Shown here: piece after piece, positions 45,664 through 55,412 of the stretch | Layout: each line of letters starts with the position of its first letter | Position numbering within the stretch: position 1 is the first letter of the stretch | Assembly (NCBI RefSeq): GCF_001314325.1 | Contig: NZ_CP009429.1 | Location: 5,022,501 to 5,086,500, forward strand | Direction: 5' to 3' | Length of the DNA: 64,000 nt | Origin: Sphingopyxis macrogoltabida | GTDB lineage: Bacteria; Pseudomonadota; Alphaproteobacteria; Sphingomonadales; Sphingomonadaceae | The notes under the pieces: generated by a model | What the model was told of the DNA's origin: nothing | Database searches by the model: none | The model's input: the letters and a program-made list of their open reading frames with translations, nothing else | Translations under genes and position numbers: made by a program

Positions 45664-47106
45664 ATGAAGATCGCTGCATTGCTTTCGGGGTTGCTGCTGG
45701 GTGCGGCCATGATCGCGCCGTCCGCAATCGCGCAGGACAATGGTCCGGAAGCGCGTCCGATCTACAATCGCGACCAGTGGCTGCCCAAATCGGTGCCGAC
45801 GTCGGACGACGTGCTGCGCATTCCGGTTCCCGCCGACTATAATGCGCCGAAGGGATCGTTCGTGCTCGTCGGCGGCCGGCTGTTCGACGGCACCGGCAAG
45901 GCGGCGCGCCCGGCAACGATCGTCGTGCAGGGCAAGGCGATCACCGCCGTCCTCGGCCCCGACGACAAGAACTGGCCCGCGGATGCCGTCGTTTACGACG
46001 TCACCGGCAAGACGGTGATGCCGGGCCTTATCGATCTGCACAGTCATTTGACCTTCATGGAAGGCGCCGACGCGGCGAGCGTCTATTCGTCGGCGAACAT
46101 GAGCGGCGCCGAATCGGTGATGCGCGGCGTCAAGCGCATGGGCGTCTATCTGCAGGCGGGGGTGACGAGCGTGCGCGACGTCGCTTCGCACGGCGACGCG
46201 CCTTTCGTGCTCAAGCGGCTGCAGGCGGAAGGCCAGCTTCCCGGCCCGCGGATCATGGCGGCGGGGCAGCTGATCACCCAGACCGGCGGGCATGGCGCGC
46301 TGCATACCTTTCAGCCCGGCTATCCCGAAATTCACGACCAGAACCCCAATTCGATGGTCCGCGTCGCGTCGGGCCCCGACCAGTGGCGCGAAGCGGTGCG
46401 CATCCAGTTCGCCAAGGGCGCTGACCTGATCAAGCTGGCCAGCGAATATTCGCAGGCGGAAATCACCGCCGCGGTCGACGAGGCCCATTCGCTCGGCCTG
46501 CCGGTCACGGTCGACAGCGAAACACAGTACATCGACATGGCGATCAAGGCCGGCGTCGACTCGATCGAGCATCCGCTGCCGCGCAGCGACGCCGCGGTCG
46601 CGCTGATGGCGAAACGCGGCATCGCTTCGGTGCCGACGCTGGTCGCTTATCGCGTCATCATGCGCGGCAGCGGCGGCTATTTCGGTTCGACCTCGCGCCG
46701 CTTCGAACTCAACGAGCAGGTCAACGAGAATATGGTCGCCAAGATGCGCCGCGCCGGGGTCAAGATGGGGATCGGGCTCGACGTCGTGGCGCTGGCCGGG
46801 ACGGACTTCCTGCCCGGTTCCTATATCGACGAACTCGAATCGTTCACGCGTATCGGCTTCACCAAGAGCGAAGCGCTGGTCGCGGCGACCAAGACGGGGG
46901 CCGAGATCATGAAGATGGGCGACCGGCTCGGCACGATCGAGCCCGGCAAGCTGGCCGACATCATCGTCGTCGACGGCAATCCCGACGAGGATTTCGCGGC
47001 GCTGCGCAAGGTCAAAACCGCTTTCGTCAACGGCCGCCTGATGCTGCAGGATGGCCGCATCTACAAGCCCGCGCACGAAGAAGTGCCGATGCCGGAGCGG
47101 AAATGA
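45664..47106 (+). CDS. Secreted amidohydrolase, prolidase-like (Xaa-Pro dipeptidase type)
   Basis: A 480-residue metal-dependent hydrolase of the amidohydrolase superfamily. A signal peptide (KIAALLSGLLLGAAMIAPSAIAQ) directs it to the periplasm. Metal ligands are HxH in GLIDLHSHLT, a candidate bridging Lys in ADLIKLASE, His in SIEHPLP and Asp in ALAGTDFLPG. The C-terminus has the usual GTIEPGKLADIIVVDGNP. Related periplasmic enzymes cleave Xaa-Pro or Xaa-Lys dipeptides. Its place beside the hydroxyproline cluster suggests it could release imino acids, which is inference. GAGGGGG lies before ATG 45664; in-frame upstream ATGs at 45577 and 45526 give no signal peptide at the N-terminus. The 254 bp upstream hold no other gene I can see. 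Confidence 0.82.
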   Translation: MKIAALLSGLLLGAAMIAPSAIAQDNGPEARPIYNRDQWLPKSVPTSDDVLRIPVPADYNAPKGSFVLVGGRLFDGTGKAARPATIVVQGKAITAVLGPDDKNWPADAVVYDVTGKTVMPGLIDLHSHLTFMEGADAASVYSSANMSGAESVMRGVKRMGVYLQAGVTSVRDVASHGDAPFVLKRLQAEGQLPGPRIMAAGQLITQTGGHGALHTFQPGYPEIHDQNPNSMVRVASGPDQWREAVRIQFAKGADLIKLASEYSQAEITAAVDEAHSLGLPVTVDSETQYIDMAIKAGVDSIEHPLPRSDAAVALMAKRGIASVPTLVAYRVIMRGSGGYFGSTSRRFELNEQVNENMVAKMRRAGVKMGIGLDVVALAGTDFLPGSYIDELESFTRIGFTKSEALVAATKTGAEIMKMGDRLGTIEPGKLADIIVVDGNPDEDFAALRKVKTAFVNGRLMLQDGRIYKPAHEEVPMPERK

Positions 47107-47143
47107 AATGACCGCGGGGCGCGCAGATCCGGCCGGACCGCGA

Positions 47144-47734
47144 TCAGGGCGCGGCGTCGTGGCTGCCGTGGCCCAGCGCGGCCATGGCGGCGGCGATGAT
47201 CGTCGCGCGCCATTCGCGTTGCAGCCCCATCGTCACCGCAAGCCGCGCCGAGAAATTGGCACCCGCCAGGGCGGTGAAGGCGCGCGCCAGCCGGTCGAGA
47301 TCGGGATCGGCCAGATCGACGCCCAGCGATGCCACGACTTCGAGCCCCAGCTCGGTAAAGCGGGGATCGCGCTCCCCTCCTTCGCTTTCCAGCAGCTCGC
47401 CTTCGCGCGCCAGTTGCTGGGCAAAGGTCGACATGCCGGGAAATTCGAAGGTGCTGTCGACGACATTCTCGACGAGGGCGCGGTCGCGGTCGATGCCGGG
47501 CGCGAAATCGCCGAGTTTGGCGATCCGCTCGCGCGTCATCTTTTCGTAACGGTCGACGACCGCATCGAACAGCGCCTTCTTGCTGGGGTAATGGTGGAGC
47601 AGCCCGGCTTTGGAATATTTCAGCGCGTCGGCGATCTGCTGGATCGACGCGCGCGCGAAGCCGTGGCGGCCGAACACGCCCGCGGCACAATCCAGGATTT
47701 CGGCGTCGATTTCGGCGCGGGTCGGTCTTCGCAT
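47144..47734 (-). CDS. TetR family transcriptional regulator
   Basis: A 196-residue TetR/AcrR repressor. The helix-turn-helix is ILDCAAGVFGRHGFARASIQQIADALKYSKAGLLHHYPSKKALFDAVV. The remaining residues form the ligand-binding helical domain, without recognisable family signature. AGGA lies seven bases before the ATG. It is divergent from the ABC ATPase gene, and a palindrome CCGACCA-TAT-TGGTCGG in between is its likely operator. Expected to repress the ABC-peptidase operon in the absence of ligand. Confidence 0.9.
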   Translation of the reverse strand: MRRPTRAEIDAEILDCAAGVFGRHGFARASIQQIADALKYSKAGLLHHYPSKKALFDAVVDRYEKMTRERIAKLGDFAPGIDRDRALVENVVDSTFEFPGMSTFAQQLAREGELLESEGGERDPRFTELGLEVVASLGVDLADPDLDRLARAFTALAGANFSARLAVTMGLQREWRATIIAAAMAALGHGSHDAAP

Positions 47735-47838
47735 GGTCGCTTCCTAGCATGGCCGCGTTCGCGCCGGTCAATCTTCGATCGCCGTCCGACCCGGTCCCGT
47801 TTCACAAAAAACTTGTAACAGTCCAATTTGGTTGGTAA

Positions 47839-47855
47839 CCGACCATATTGGTCGG
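47839..47855. promoter_or_regulatory. Palindromic operator CCGACCA-N3-TGGTCGG
   Basis: A perfect 7-bp inverted repeat with a 3-bp spacer in the divergent region between the TetR gene and the ABC ATPase gene, 66 bp upstream of the ATPase start. Placement and symmetry fit a TetR dimer site. Confidence 0.65.
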
Positions 47856-47921
47856 AGAATTGATAGGCCCGGCGCTATAGCGGCGTCAACCCGTCTTCGA
47901 ACGTATTTCAGGAGAGAGACC

Positions 47922-48815
47922 TTGCTGAATCTACAGGGTGTTGAGCATGTATATCCGAACGGCACGCGCGCCCTCGACGGCGTGACGATCTCGATCGGCA
48001 AGGGGATGTTCGGGCTGTTGGGGCCGAACGGTGCGGGCAAATCGTCGCTGATGCGGACGATCGCGACCCTGCAGACCCCGACCGCCGGCGCGATCCGCTT
48101 CGGCGACATCGACGTGCTCGCCGAGCCGAGTCGGCTGCGCGCGACGCTCGGCTACCTGCCGCAGGATTTCGGCGTCTATCCGCGCGTCTCGGCCTATGAC
48201 CTGCTCGATCATATGGCGTCGCTGAAGGGCGTCGTGAACGCCGCCGATCGCAAGGCGACGGTCGAAACATTGCTCAACCAGACCAATTTGTGGAATGTCC
48301 GGACCAAGGCGGTCGCGGGCTTTTCGGGCGGCATGCGCCAGCGCTTCGGCATCGCGCAGGCGCTGATCGGCAACCCCGAACTGATCATCGTCGACGAACC
48401 GACCGCCGGCCTCGATCCCGAGGAGCGCAACCGTTTCTATAACCTGCTTGTCGAGATCGGCGAGAATGTCGTCGTCATCCTGTCGACGCATATCGTCGAG
48501 GACGTCGCCGACCTGTGCCCGCGCATGGCGGTGCTCGCCGGCGGCCGCATCCAGGTCGAGGGTGCGCCGCTCGACCTGATCGAACGCAGCCGCGGCACGA
48601 TCTGGGCCAAGACGATCGAACGCGACCGGCTCGCGGAAGTGCAGGCGACGTATGAGGTGATCTCGACGCGCCTGCTGTCGGGCAGCACCATCGTCCATGT
48701 CCTGTCGGACAAGGATCCGGGCAACGGCTTCGTGCCGGTCGAGGGCGCCCTCGAGGATGTCTATCTCTCGACGCTCAACCGCTCGCGCCGCGCCGCCGCC
48801 GCCAAAGCCGCTTAA
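47922..48815 (+). CDS. ABC transporter ATP-binding protein of the peptidase-fused exporter
   Basis: A 297-residue ABC ATPase. Walker A is GPNGAGKSS, Q-loop GYLPQDFGVYP, signature FSGGMRQR, Walker B LIIVDEP and switch His in LSTHIVEDV. The C-terminal 75 residues are the accessory domain typical of ABC-2 exporters. The start is TTG at 47922, directly behind AGGAGAGAG; the frame is open further upstream through the operator region, which would make little sense. The downstream permease-peptidase gene starts 12 bases after the stop. Together they form an ABC transporter under TetR control. Confidence 0.9.
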   Translation: MLNLQGVEHVYPNGTRALDGVTISIGKGMFGLLGPNGAGKSSLMRTIATLQTPTAGAIRFGDIDVLAEPSRLRATLGYLPQDFGVYPRVSAYDLLDHMASLKGVVNAADRKATVETLLNQTNLWNVRTKAVAGFSGGMRQRFGIAQALIGNPELIIVDEPTAGLDPEERNRFYNLLVEIGENVVVILSTHIVEDVADLCPRMAVLAGGRIQVEGAPLDLIERSRGTIWAKTIERDRLAEVQATYEVISTRLLSGSTIVHVLSDKDPGNGFVPVEGALEDVYLSTLNRSRRAAAAKAA

Positions 48816-48827
48816 GGGGCCACTCCG

Positions 48828-51800
48828 ATGTTTGCCACGATCGCGCGCTTCGAACTGCGCTACCAGTTTCGCAACCCGGTCTTCTGGGTCGCGACCATCA
48901 TGTTCTTCCTGCTGACGCTCGGTTGGACCTCGGTCGAGTCGATTCGCCCCGTCGGCGGCAACATCCATACCAACGCGCCAACCGGCATCGCGCAGGTCCT
49001 CTTGACCATGTCGATGTTCTTCATGTTCGTCACGACCGCGTTCGTCGGCAATGTGGTGGTGCGCGACGACGAGACCGGTTTCGGCAGCATCATCCGGTCG
49101 ACCAAGGTCGGCAAGCTGCCCTATCTGTTCGGGCGCTTCACCGGCGCCTTCCTTGGCGCCGCGGTCGCATTCCTCGCGGTGCCACTGGCGCTGTGGCTCG
49201 GCACCTATATGCCGTGGGTCAATCCCGACCTGATCGGGCCGAACCGCCTTCAGGATTATGCGTTCGCCTATTTCGTCATCGCGCTGCCCAATGTCCTCAT
49301 CACCTCGGCGATCTTCTTTGCGGTTGCGAGCTGGACGCGTTCGGTCACCTACAGTTACCTAGCGGTCATCGTCTCGATGTTCGCCTATTTTGCGCTCACC
49401 GCGATGATGCGCAAAATGCCCGACGTGTCGCTCGCCGCCTATTTCGAGCCGTTCGGCTCGGTCGCCTATGGTCTCGGCGTGCGGTACCTGACGCCGATCC
49501 AGCAAAATACGCAGGCGCTGGAACTGACCGGCATGCTGGCCAGCCATCGCCTGCTGTGGATCGCGATCTCGGTCGCGATCGTCGGCTTTGTCGTCTGGCG
49601 CTTCAGCTTCGCCGCGCGCGGGGCGTCGAAGGCCAGCGCGAAGCGCGACGCGGCGCATCAGCAGAAGCTCGCCGCGATCAAGCCGATGCTGGTCGATCGC
49701 CTGCCCGAGAACACACCCGAACGCGGCGCCTGGCATCAGCTCGCCACGCGCACGCGGCTCGAGATGAAGCTGGTGTTCAAGAGCCCCGCCTTCTGGGTGC
49801 TCGCGCTGATCGGGTCGATCAACCTGATGCTGACGCTGATGCTCGCCGGACGCATGTACGACGTGCCGATCTGGCCGCGGACCTATGCGATCATCGACAC
49901 GGTGCGCGGCGGCTCGACGCTGATCACGCTCCTCATGGCGATCTATTTCTCGGGCGAAGTGGTGTGGCGCGAACGCGAACGCCGGATCAGCGAGATCGTC
50001 GATGCAACGCCGCTGCCCAACTGGGTCTTCCTCGTTTCCAAGCTGGCCGGTGTGGTCGGCGTGTTGATCGCGCTCAGCGTGGTTGCGGTGCTGCTGCAGG
50101 CGGTCGCCTATCAGTTCGTCCGCGGCGTCACCGACGTCGAACTCGGCCAGTGGCTGATGTGGTTCGTCATTCCGAGCGCGCTCTATGTCATCCACCTGTC
50201 GGTGCTGGCGATCGTCGCGCAGGCGGTCAGCCCGAACAAGTTCGTCGGCTGGGGGCTCATGCTCCTCTACCTCATCTCGACGATCGTCTTCGCCGGGCTG
50301 GGCCTCGATCATCCGCTGATCAACTATGGCGATGCGCCGATGCCGTTGTCGGAAATGAACGGCAACGACTATGTGGGCGCTACCGCCTGGTGGCTGAGCG
50401 GCTACTGGACGGCGTTTGCCGCGGTCCTCGTCGTGATCGGCCATCTGATGTGGCGCCGCGGCACCGCGGTCACGCTCGGCGGTCAGTGGCGGACGCTGCC
50501 GCTGCGCCTGCGCGGTGCCCCGCTCGTCTATCTGTCGGTGGCGCTTGCCGTTACCGTCGGCATCGGCGCGCTGCTCTTCTACAACATGAACATCGTCAAC
50601 ACGCGCTTCGACGAAGACGAGATGGAAGCGCATACGGCGCAGTATGAGAAGGATTACGCCAAATATCTCGACCAGCCCGAGCCCGTCCTGAAGGACGTCA
50701 AGCTCAACGTTGACCTGCGGCCGACGAAGCGCTGGGTCCAGTTCGACGGTGAGTATCGCTTTGCCAACGAAACCGACAAGCCAATCGAATTGCTGCATGT
50801 CCGCATGGGCGTGCCGGATTCGATGGCGCACGTCGAGGCGATGAACGTCCCGGGTGCGAAGCTGATCAAGGAAGATGTGAACAATCTCCACAAGATCTAC
50901 CGTTTCGACCGGCCGTTGCAGCCGGGCGCGAGCGGCACGCTGACCTTCCGTACCGTGATGGCGCAGCACGGGCTCAAGTCGTTGCCCAGCAACAAGCAAT
51001 ATTGGGAAATCGACGTCCAGCCGGCGAAGAACGGCGCCTATCTCACCAACCTCGGCTTCGCGCCGGCGCTGGGGATGAGCCGCGGCAATTTCCTGCAGGG
51101 CAGCAACCTGCGCAAGAAATACGGGCTGCCGCCCGAAACGCCGACGCCGTCGCTAAACGACAAGCGCGCCGTCATGCGCAGCTATGCCGGGGTCGACCGG
51201 ATCAATACCGACGTGACGGTCGCGACCGATGCCGACCAGACGCTGATCGTGACGGGTGAGGAAGTGTCGAACAAGGTGGTAGGAAACCGCCGCATCGCGC
51301 GCTTCGTCTCGCCGATCCCGACGCTCAACTTCATCACGATCCAGTCGGGCCGCTATGCGGTCAAGTCGATCGACGTCGATGGCGTGAAGCTCAGCGTTTA
51401 TTATCATCCGAAGCATCCGATGAACGTCGACCGCATGCTCGGCGTGGTGAAGGATGCGCTGCAATATTATCAGAAGAACTGGGGTCCCTATCAGTATAAA
51501 TATTTCCGGGTCATCGAACGTCCGGATTATCAGGGTACCGCCAACTCGGCACCGGGGACGGTCGGCTATTCGGAGCGCTTCGGCTTCACCGGAGACTTCC
51601 GCAATCCGAAGGATGTCGATTATCTCGCCTTCGTCACCGCGCATGAGTTCGGCCATCAATACTGGTTCCACCAGGTGATGCCGGGCGACGTCGAGGGGGC
51701 TGAAATCCTCACCGAGACGCCGTCGCAATTCGGCGGGATCATGGTGATGAAGCATCGCTATGGTCACGACGGGATGCGCCGCTTCCTGCAGTTCGAGCAG

Positions 51801-52442
51801 AACGACTATCTCGCCGGCCGCCGTGCGGAAAAGGCCGAGGAGCGCCCGCTCGCGCTGGTCAAGAAGCAGGGATATATCCACTATTACAAGGGTTCGGTGG
51901 TCATGTACCTGCTGCAGGACCGGTTCGGCGAGGAGCGGGTGAATGCGGCGCTGAAGTCGGTGATCGATCGCTATCGCTTCAAGCCTGCGCCCTTTGCCCG
52001 GTCGGTCGACTATGTGAACGCGATGATGAGCATGGCGCGCACGCCGGCCGAGCGCGAGCTGATCAACGATCTGTTCTATCGCATCACCCTCTATGACCTC
52101 AGGGCCAAGAGCGCGACCGTTCGCAAGCTGCCGAACGGCCAGTATGAAACGACTATCACCGTCTATGGCGGCAAGGTCTATGCCGATGGCAAGGGCAACG
52201 AGAAGGCGGCGCCGTTTGCCGAACCGCTCGATATCGGGGTGTTCAGCGCGAACCCGGCCGACCTTGCCTTCGGAAGCGGGAATGTCCTGTCGATGAAGCG
52301 CGTGCCGATCCGTTCGGGCGAGCAGAAGGTCCGGTTCGTCACCAAGCAGAAGCCAGCTTTTGCCGGAGTAGATTCCTACCTGACCTACATCGATCGCAAC
52401 GTGAACGACAATGTCGTCGCCGTGGCGAACGCCGGGAGCTGA
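48828..52442 (+). CDS. ABC-2 type permease fused to M1-family metallopeptidase
   Basis: A 1204-residue fusion. Residues 1-270 and 300-580 are two ABC-2 permease halves of about six helices each (for example FWVATIMFFLLTLGWTSV and VFLVSKLAGVVGVLIALSVVAVL). Residues about 590-1204 form an M1 aminopeptidase-like domain. Its zinc site is His939, Glu940 and His943 in AHEFGHQYWFH, with Glu963 in LTETPSQF as third ligand. PGTVGYSERFGF stands where classical M1 enzymes have GAMEN, and YYKGSVVMYLL follows. The peptidase should face the periplasm. The ATPase gene precedes it, and two secreted hydrolases follow. The substrate, perhaps a peptide processed during transport, is unknown. Confidence 0.88.
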   Translation: MFATIARFELRYQFRNPVFWVATIMFFLLTLGWTSVESIRPVGGNIHTNAPTGIAQVLLTMSMFFMFVTTAFVGNVVVRDDETGFGSIIRSTKVGKLPYLFGRFTGAFLGAAVAFLAVPLALWLGTYMPWVNPDLIGPNRLQDYAFAYFVIALPNVLITSAIFFAVASWTRSVTYSYLAVIVSMFAYFALTAMMRKMPDVSLAAYFEPFGSVAYGLGVRYLTPIQQNTQALELTGMLASHRLLWIAISVAIVGFVVWRFSFAARGASKASAKRDAAHQQKLAAIKPMLVDRLPENTPERGAWHQLATRTRLEMKLVFKSPAFWVLALIGSINLMLTLMLAGRMYDVPIWPRTYAIIDTVRGGSTLITLLMAIYFSGEVVWRERERRISEIVDATPLPNWVFLVSKLAGVVGVLIALSVVAVLLQAVAYQFVRGVTDVELGQWLMWFVIPSALYVIHLSVLAIVAQAVSPNKFVGWGLMLLYLISTIVFAGLGLDHPLINYGDAPMPLSEMNGNDYVGATAWWLSGYWTAFAAVLVVIGHLMWRRGTAVTLGGQWRTLPLRLRGAPLVYLSVALAVTVGIGALLFYNMNIVNTRFDEDEMEAHTAQYEKDYAKYLDQPEPVLKDVKLNVDLRPTKRWVQFDGEYRFANETDKPIELLHVRMGVPDSMAHVEAMNVPGAKLIKEDVNNLHKIYRFDRPLQPGASGTLTFRTVMAQHGLKSLPSNKQYWEIDVQPAKNGAYLTNLGFAPALGMSRGNFLQGSNLRKKYGLPPETPTPSLNDKRAVMRSYAGVDRINTDVTVATDADQTLIVTGEEVSNKVVGNRRIARFVSPIPTLNFITIQSGRYAVKSIDVDGVKLSVYYHPKHPMNVDRMLGVVKDALQYYQKNWGPYQYKYFRVIERPDYQGTANSAPGTVGYSERFGFTGDFRNPKDVDYLAFVTAHEFGHQYWFHQVMPGDVEGAEILTETPSQFGGIMVMKHRYGHDGMRRFLQFEQNDYLAGRRAEKAEERPLALVKKQGYIHYYKGSVVMYLLQDRFGEERVNAALKSVIDRYRFKPAPFARSVDYVNAMMSMARTPAERELINDLFYRITLYDLRAKSATVRKLPNGQYETTITVYGGKVYADGKGNEKAAPFAEPLDIGVFSANPADLAFGSGNVLSMKRVPIRSGEQKVRFVTKQKPAFAGVDSYLTYIDRNVNDNVVAVANAGS

Positions 52443-52446
52443 GGCG

Positions 52447-53499
52447 GTGGCCGGGGGAGGGCGGCGGCGGGGCGTGTGGATCGCCACCCCGCTGGCCTTC
52501 CTCCTCGCAGCCTTGCCGGCAAGCGGCGCTGCGGGACAGGACCGGCCGGCCGACGCCGGCCGCCCTCCGGCCGAGGTGTCGATCGCCAATACGCGGCAGA
52601 TCGAGCTCAAATCGAAGATCAACGGCGGGCGCTATACGATCGACATCGCACTGCCTTTCGCGGACCGGCCCGCGAAGGGTTATGCGGTGGTCTATGCCTT
52701 CGACGGCTATATCTCCTTCGCGAGCGTCGCCGAGGCGGTGCGCGCGGCTTCCGAGGCGACGCCGGTCGTCGTCGTCAGCATCGGCTATCCGCAGGACGAG
52801 AGCTGGACCGACAGCGTCCTCAAGACCAAGCGTCCGCTGCCGCCGACCTATGACGGCGTGCCCGACTGGCGCGTCGCGCCAAGTTACCGGCGCCTCTACG
52901 ACCTGTCGCTGCCCGTTGCGCCGGGCGCCGATCTCGATGCGCTGAACGCGATGGGGCTGCCGGCGCTAGGCGATGGCGATACCGGCGGGCTCGACGACCT
53001 GCTGCAGATCATCGAACGGGAAGTGAAGCCGCTCGTGCGCGATATCGTGCCGGTCGATGCGGACAAGGAGGTGCTGTTCGGGCATTCGCTTGGCGGGATG
53101 GCGGTTGTCCATGCCGCCTTCGTCGAACCCGACGCATTCGACATATTCATCGCGTCGAGCCCGTCGATCTGGTGGAACAACCGGCAGGTGCTGCGGGACG
53201 AGGCGGCATTTGCCGCCGCGGTGCGCGCGGGCAAGGCGGCGCCGCGCATCCTGATCACCGTCGGCAGCAAGGAAGCCGGTCCCGACCCGTCTTCGCCGGC
53301 ATGGTCGCCCGAGGCGCAGGCGGCGTGGGACAGCGTCGGCATGGTCCGCAACGCGCACGAACTCGCCGAGCGGCTGCGCGCACTGCCCGGGCGGCCGGGA
53401 TATGAGGTCGAATATGCGCGCTTCGACAAGGTCGGCCACCGGCTGGCGATCTGGGCGGCGCTTGCGCGCGGCATCGATTTCGCATTCGGACTCGAATGA
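52447..53499 (+). CDS. Secreted alpha/beta hydrolase of the esterase D / IroE-like family
   Basis: A 350-residue putative esterase (PF00756-like). A signal peptide (GVWIATPLAFLLAALPASGAAGQ) follows a basic start. The nucleophile is Ser in LFGHSLGGMAVVHA, and His in FDKVGHRLAIWAA is a candidate catalytic residue. SSPSIWWNNRQVL is typical of siderophore esterases and S-formylglutathione hydrolase relatives. GTG at 52447 begins four bases after the permease-peptidase stop with GAGG upstream; an internal GTG at 52474 is an alternative. As part of the operon it may hydrolyse an ester or depsipeptide bond of the transported compound, which is inference. Confidence 0.8.
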   Translation: MAGGGRRRGVWIATPLAFLLAALPASGAAGQDRPADAGRPPAEVSIANTRQIELKSKINGGRYTIDIALPFADRPAKGYAVVYAFDGYISFASVAEAVRAASEATPVVVVSIGYPQDESWTDSVLKTKRPLPPTYDGVPDWRVAPSYRRLYDLSLPVAPGADLDALNAMGLPALGDGDTGGLDDLLQIIEREVKPLVRDIVPVDADKEVLFGHSLGGMAVVHAAFVEPDAFDIFIASSPSIWWNNRQVLRDEAAFAAAVRAGKAAPRILITVGSKEAGPDPSSPAWSPEAQAAWDSVGMVRNAHELAERLRALPGRPGYEVEYARFDKVGHRLAIWAALARGIDFAFGLE

Positions 53500-53520
53500 G
53501 AATATTGGGGGGAAGCAAGC

Positions 53521-55299
53521 GTGAACCGGCGTGAATATCTTCTGTCGGCGGCATCGGCGCTCGTGCTGGCAGCGGCCTCCGGCGCGCGTGCTGCAACGGG
53601 CGAGGCGAAGGCCGTCTACAGCCCGCAGATCAATTATCGCATCCGCATCCCGATGCGCGACGGCGTGCATCTGGGCGCGACGCTCTATTTGCCGCGCGGG
53701 CTCGACAAGCCGCGCCCGACGATCTTCTCGCACACGCCCTACACGGCCGACCTCTACCATCCCGAGGGCGCCTATTTCTCGACCCGGGGCTATCCTTACC
53801 TCGCAGTCGACATGCGCGGCCGGGGCGATTCGGAGGGCGAGTTTGTGCCGTTCGGCAGCGAGGTGAACGACGGCCACGATATCGTCGACTGGATCGCCAG
53901 GCAGCCCTTCTGCAACGGCAAGGTCGCCGGAAACGGGCATAGCTGGGTCGGCTATACGCAATGGGCGGCGGTCCACGGCGGCGCAAAGCTCGCCACCATC
54001 GTACCGCTGTCGTCGCCGTGGGTCGGGCTGGATTTCCCGATCAACAACAACATCGTCTATGCCTTTGCGGTGCCCTGGCTGACCCATGTCGACGGGCATA
54101 CCCAGCGCAACACGATGATGAAGGACGGCGCCTTTCAGGTCACCGAGCAGCTTCGTTTCATCGAATCGGGCCTGCCGTTCCGGAAGATGGACGAGTTTTA
54201 CGGAATCGAGTCGCGTCCGTTCCGCGAATGGGTCAGCCATCCGTCGCAGGACGACTATTGGGACCGCCGCAATCCGACCGACGAACAGCTCGCCGGGCTG
54301 ACGATGCCGGTGCTGACGATGTGCGGCTATTTCGACGGCGATCAGCCCGGCGCGCTCGAATTCCATCGGCGGCAGCAGCGGCTCTCCGGGGGTAAGGCCG
54401 ACCATTATCTGGTGCTCGGGCCGTGGGGGCACGATCAGGTGCGCAAGCCCGAGGCCGAGTTCTTCGGGATCAAGGTCGGCGAGAGCAGCGTCATCGACGC
54501 ACTCGCGCTGCACGCCGACTGGTTCGCCTTCACGATGGAGGACGGCCCGCGGCCCGATTTCCTGCAGAAGAAGGTCGCCTATTATGTCATGGGCGCCGAC
54601 AAGTGGCGCTATGCCGATACGCTGGGTGCCGTCACGGCGCGCCATGATGTGCTGTATCTCGGCTCCGGCGAAAATCCGGTGAGCGCCTATCGCGCCGGGA
54701 CGCTGGGGCCGAAGCCCGCGGACAAGGACGAACCCGATCATTATATCTATGATCCGCGCGATCTGGGTGCGCTGTTGCTCGAGCTGTCGCAGACCCAGTC
54801 GCACCTCGTCGACCAGACCGCGCTGCTCACCGACACGGCGGACAAGCTGGTGTACCAGAGCGCGCCGTTCGAGAAGGACACCGAGGTCAGCGGCGTGTTC
54901 AAATTCGCGGCGTGGATTGCGATCGACCAGCCCGACACCGACTTTCTCGTGTCGATCCACGACATCGCGCCCGACGGCACCAGCATGTTCCTGACCGATA
55001 CAAGGATGCGCGCGCGCTATCGCGAAGGGCTGCGGACCGAGAAGCTGATCGATACCAAGGCGCCCCTGCGCTATGATTTCGACCGTTTCACCTTTGTCTC
55101 GCGCCTCATCAAGGCGGGCAACCGGCTGCGGCTGGTCATCCGCGCGAACCAGAGCGTCGCCTGGCAAAGAAATTACAACAGCGGCAAGCCGGTGGCCGAC
55201 GAGACGATGGCCGATGCGCGGACGGTGACGGTGCGGCTGTTCCACGATTCGGCGCGCCCCAGCGCGCTCAGCATCCCGGTGGGCCAGCCCGAAAGCTGA
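53521..55299 (+). CDS. CocE/NonD family (X-Pro dipeptidyl-peptidase S15-like) hydrolase
   Basis: A 592-residue exported serine hydrolase. The N-terminus NRREYLLSAASALVLAAASGARA is a signal peptide with an Arg-Arg pair, possibly Tat-dependent. The catalytic triad is Ser141 in GNGHSWVGY, Asp272 in GYFDGDQPG and His304 in GPWGHDQ; the spacing matches cocaine esterase. The last 190 residues are the jelly-roll domain of the family (PFEKDTEVSGVFKFAAWIAIDQPDTDFLVSIHDI). Substrates of this family range from X-Pro peptides to acylated amines. GTG 53521 has GGGGGAAG upstream. Final gene of the TetR-controlled operon. Confidence 0.88.
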   Translation: MNRREYLLSAASALVLAAASGARAATGEAKAVYSPQINYRIRIPMRDGVHLGATLYLPRGLDKPRPTIFSHTPYTADLYHPEGAYFSTRGYPYLAVDMRGRGDSEGEFVPFGSEVNDGHDIVDWIARQPFCNGKVAGNGHSWVGYTQWAAVHGGAKLATIVPLSSPWVGLDFPINNNIVYAFAVPWLTHVDGHTQRNTMMKDGAFQVTEQLRFIESGLPFRKMDEFYGIESRPFREWVSHPSQDDYWDRRNPTDEQLAGLTMPVLTMCGYFDGDQPGALEFHRRQQRLSGGKADHYLVLGPWGHDQVRKPEAEFFGIKVGESSVIDALALHADWFAFTMEDGPRPDFLQKKVAYYVMGADKWRYADTLGAVTARHDVLYLGSGENPVSAYRAGTLGPKPADKDEPDHYIYDPRDLGALLLELSQTQSHLVDQTALLTDTADKLVYQSAPFEKDTEVSGVFKFAAWIAIDQPDTDFLVSIHDIAPDGTSMFLTDTRMRARYREGLRTEKLIDTKAPLRYDFDRFTFVSRLIKAGNRLRLVIRANQSVAWQRNYNSGKPVADETMADARTVTVRLFHDSARPSALSIPVGQPES

Positions 55300-55412
55300 C
55301 CCGCACGCCGGGCGATGTGCGGGCGACGCGGGGCACCACCGGCGTCATTTGCTGATATGGATGGAAACCCGCTTTTCGGCGTGGCGGCGCGCAGAATCGC
55401 GCCGGTTTGCCG

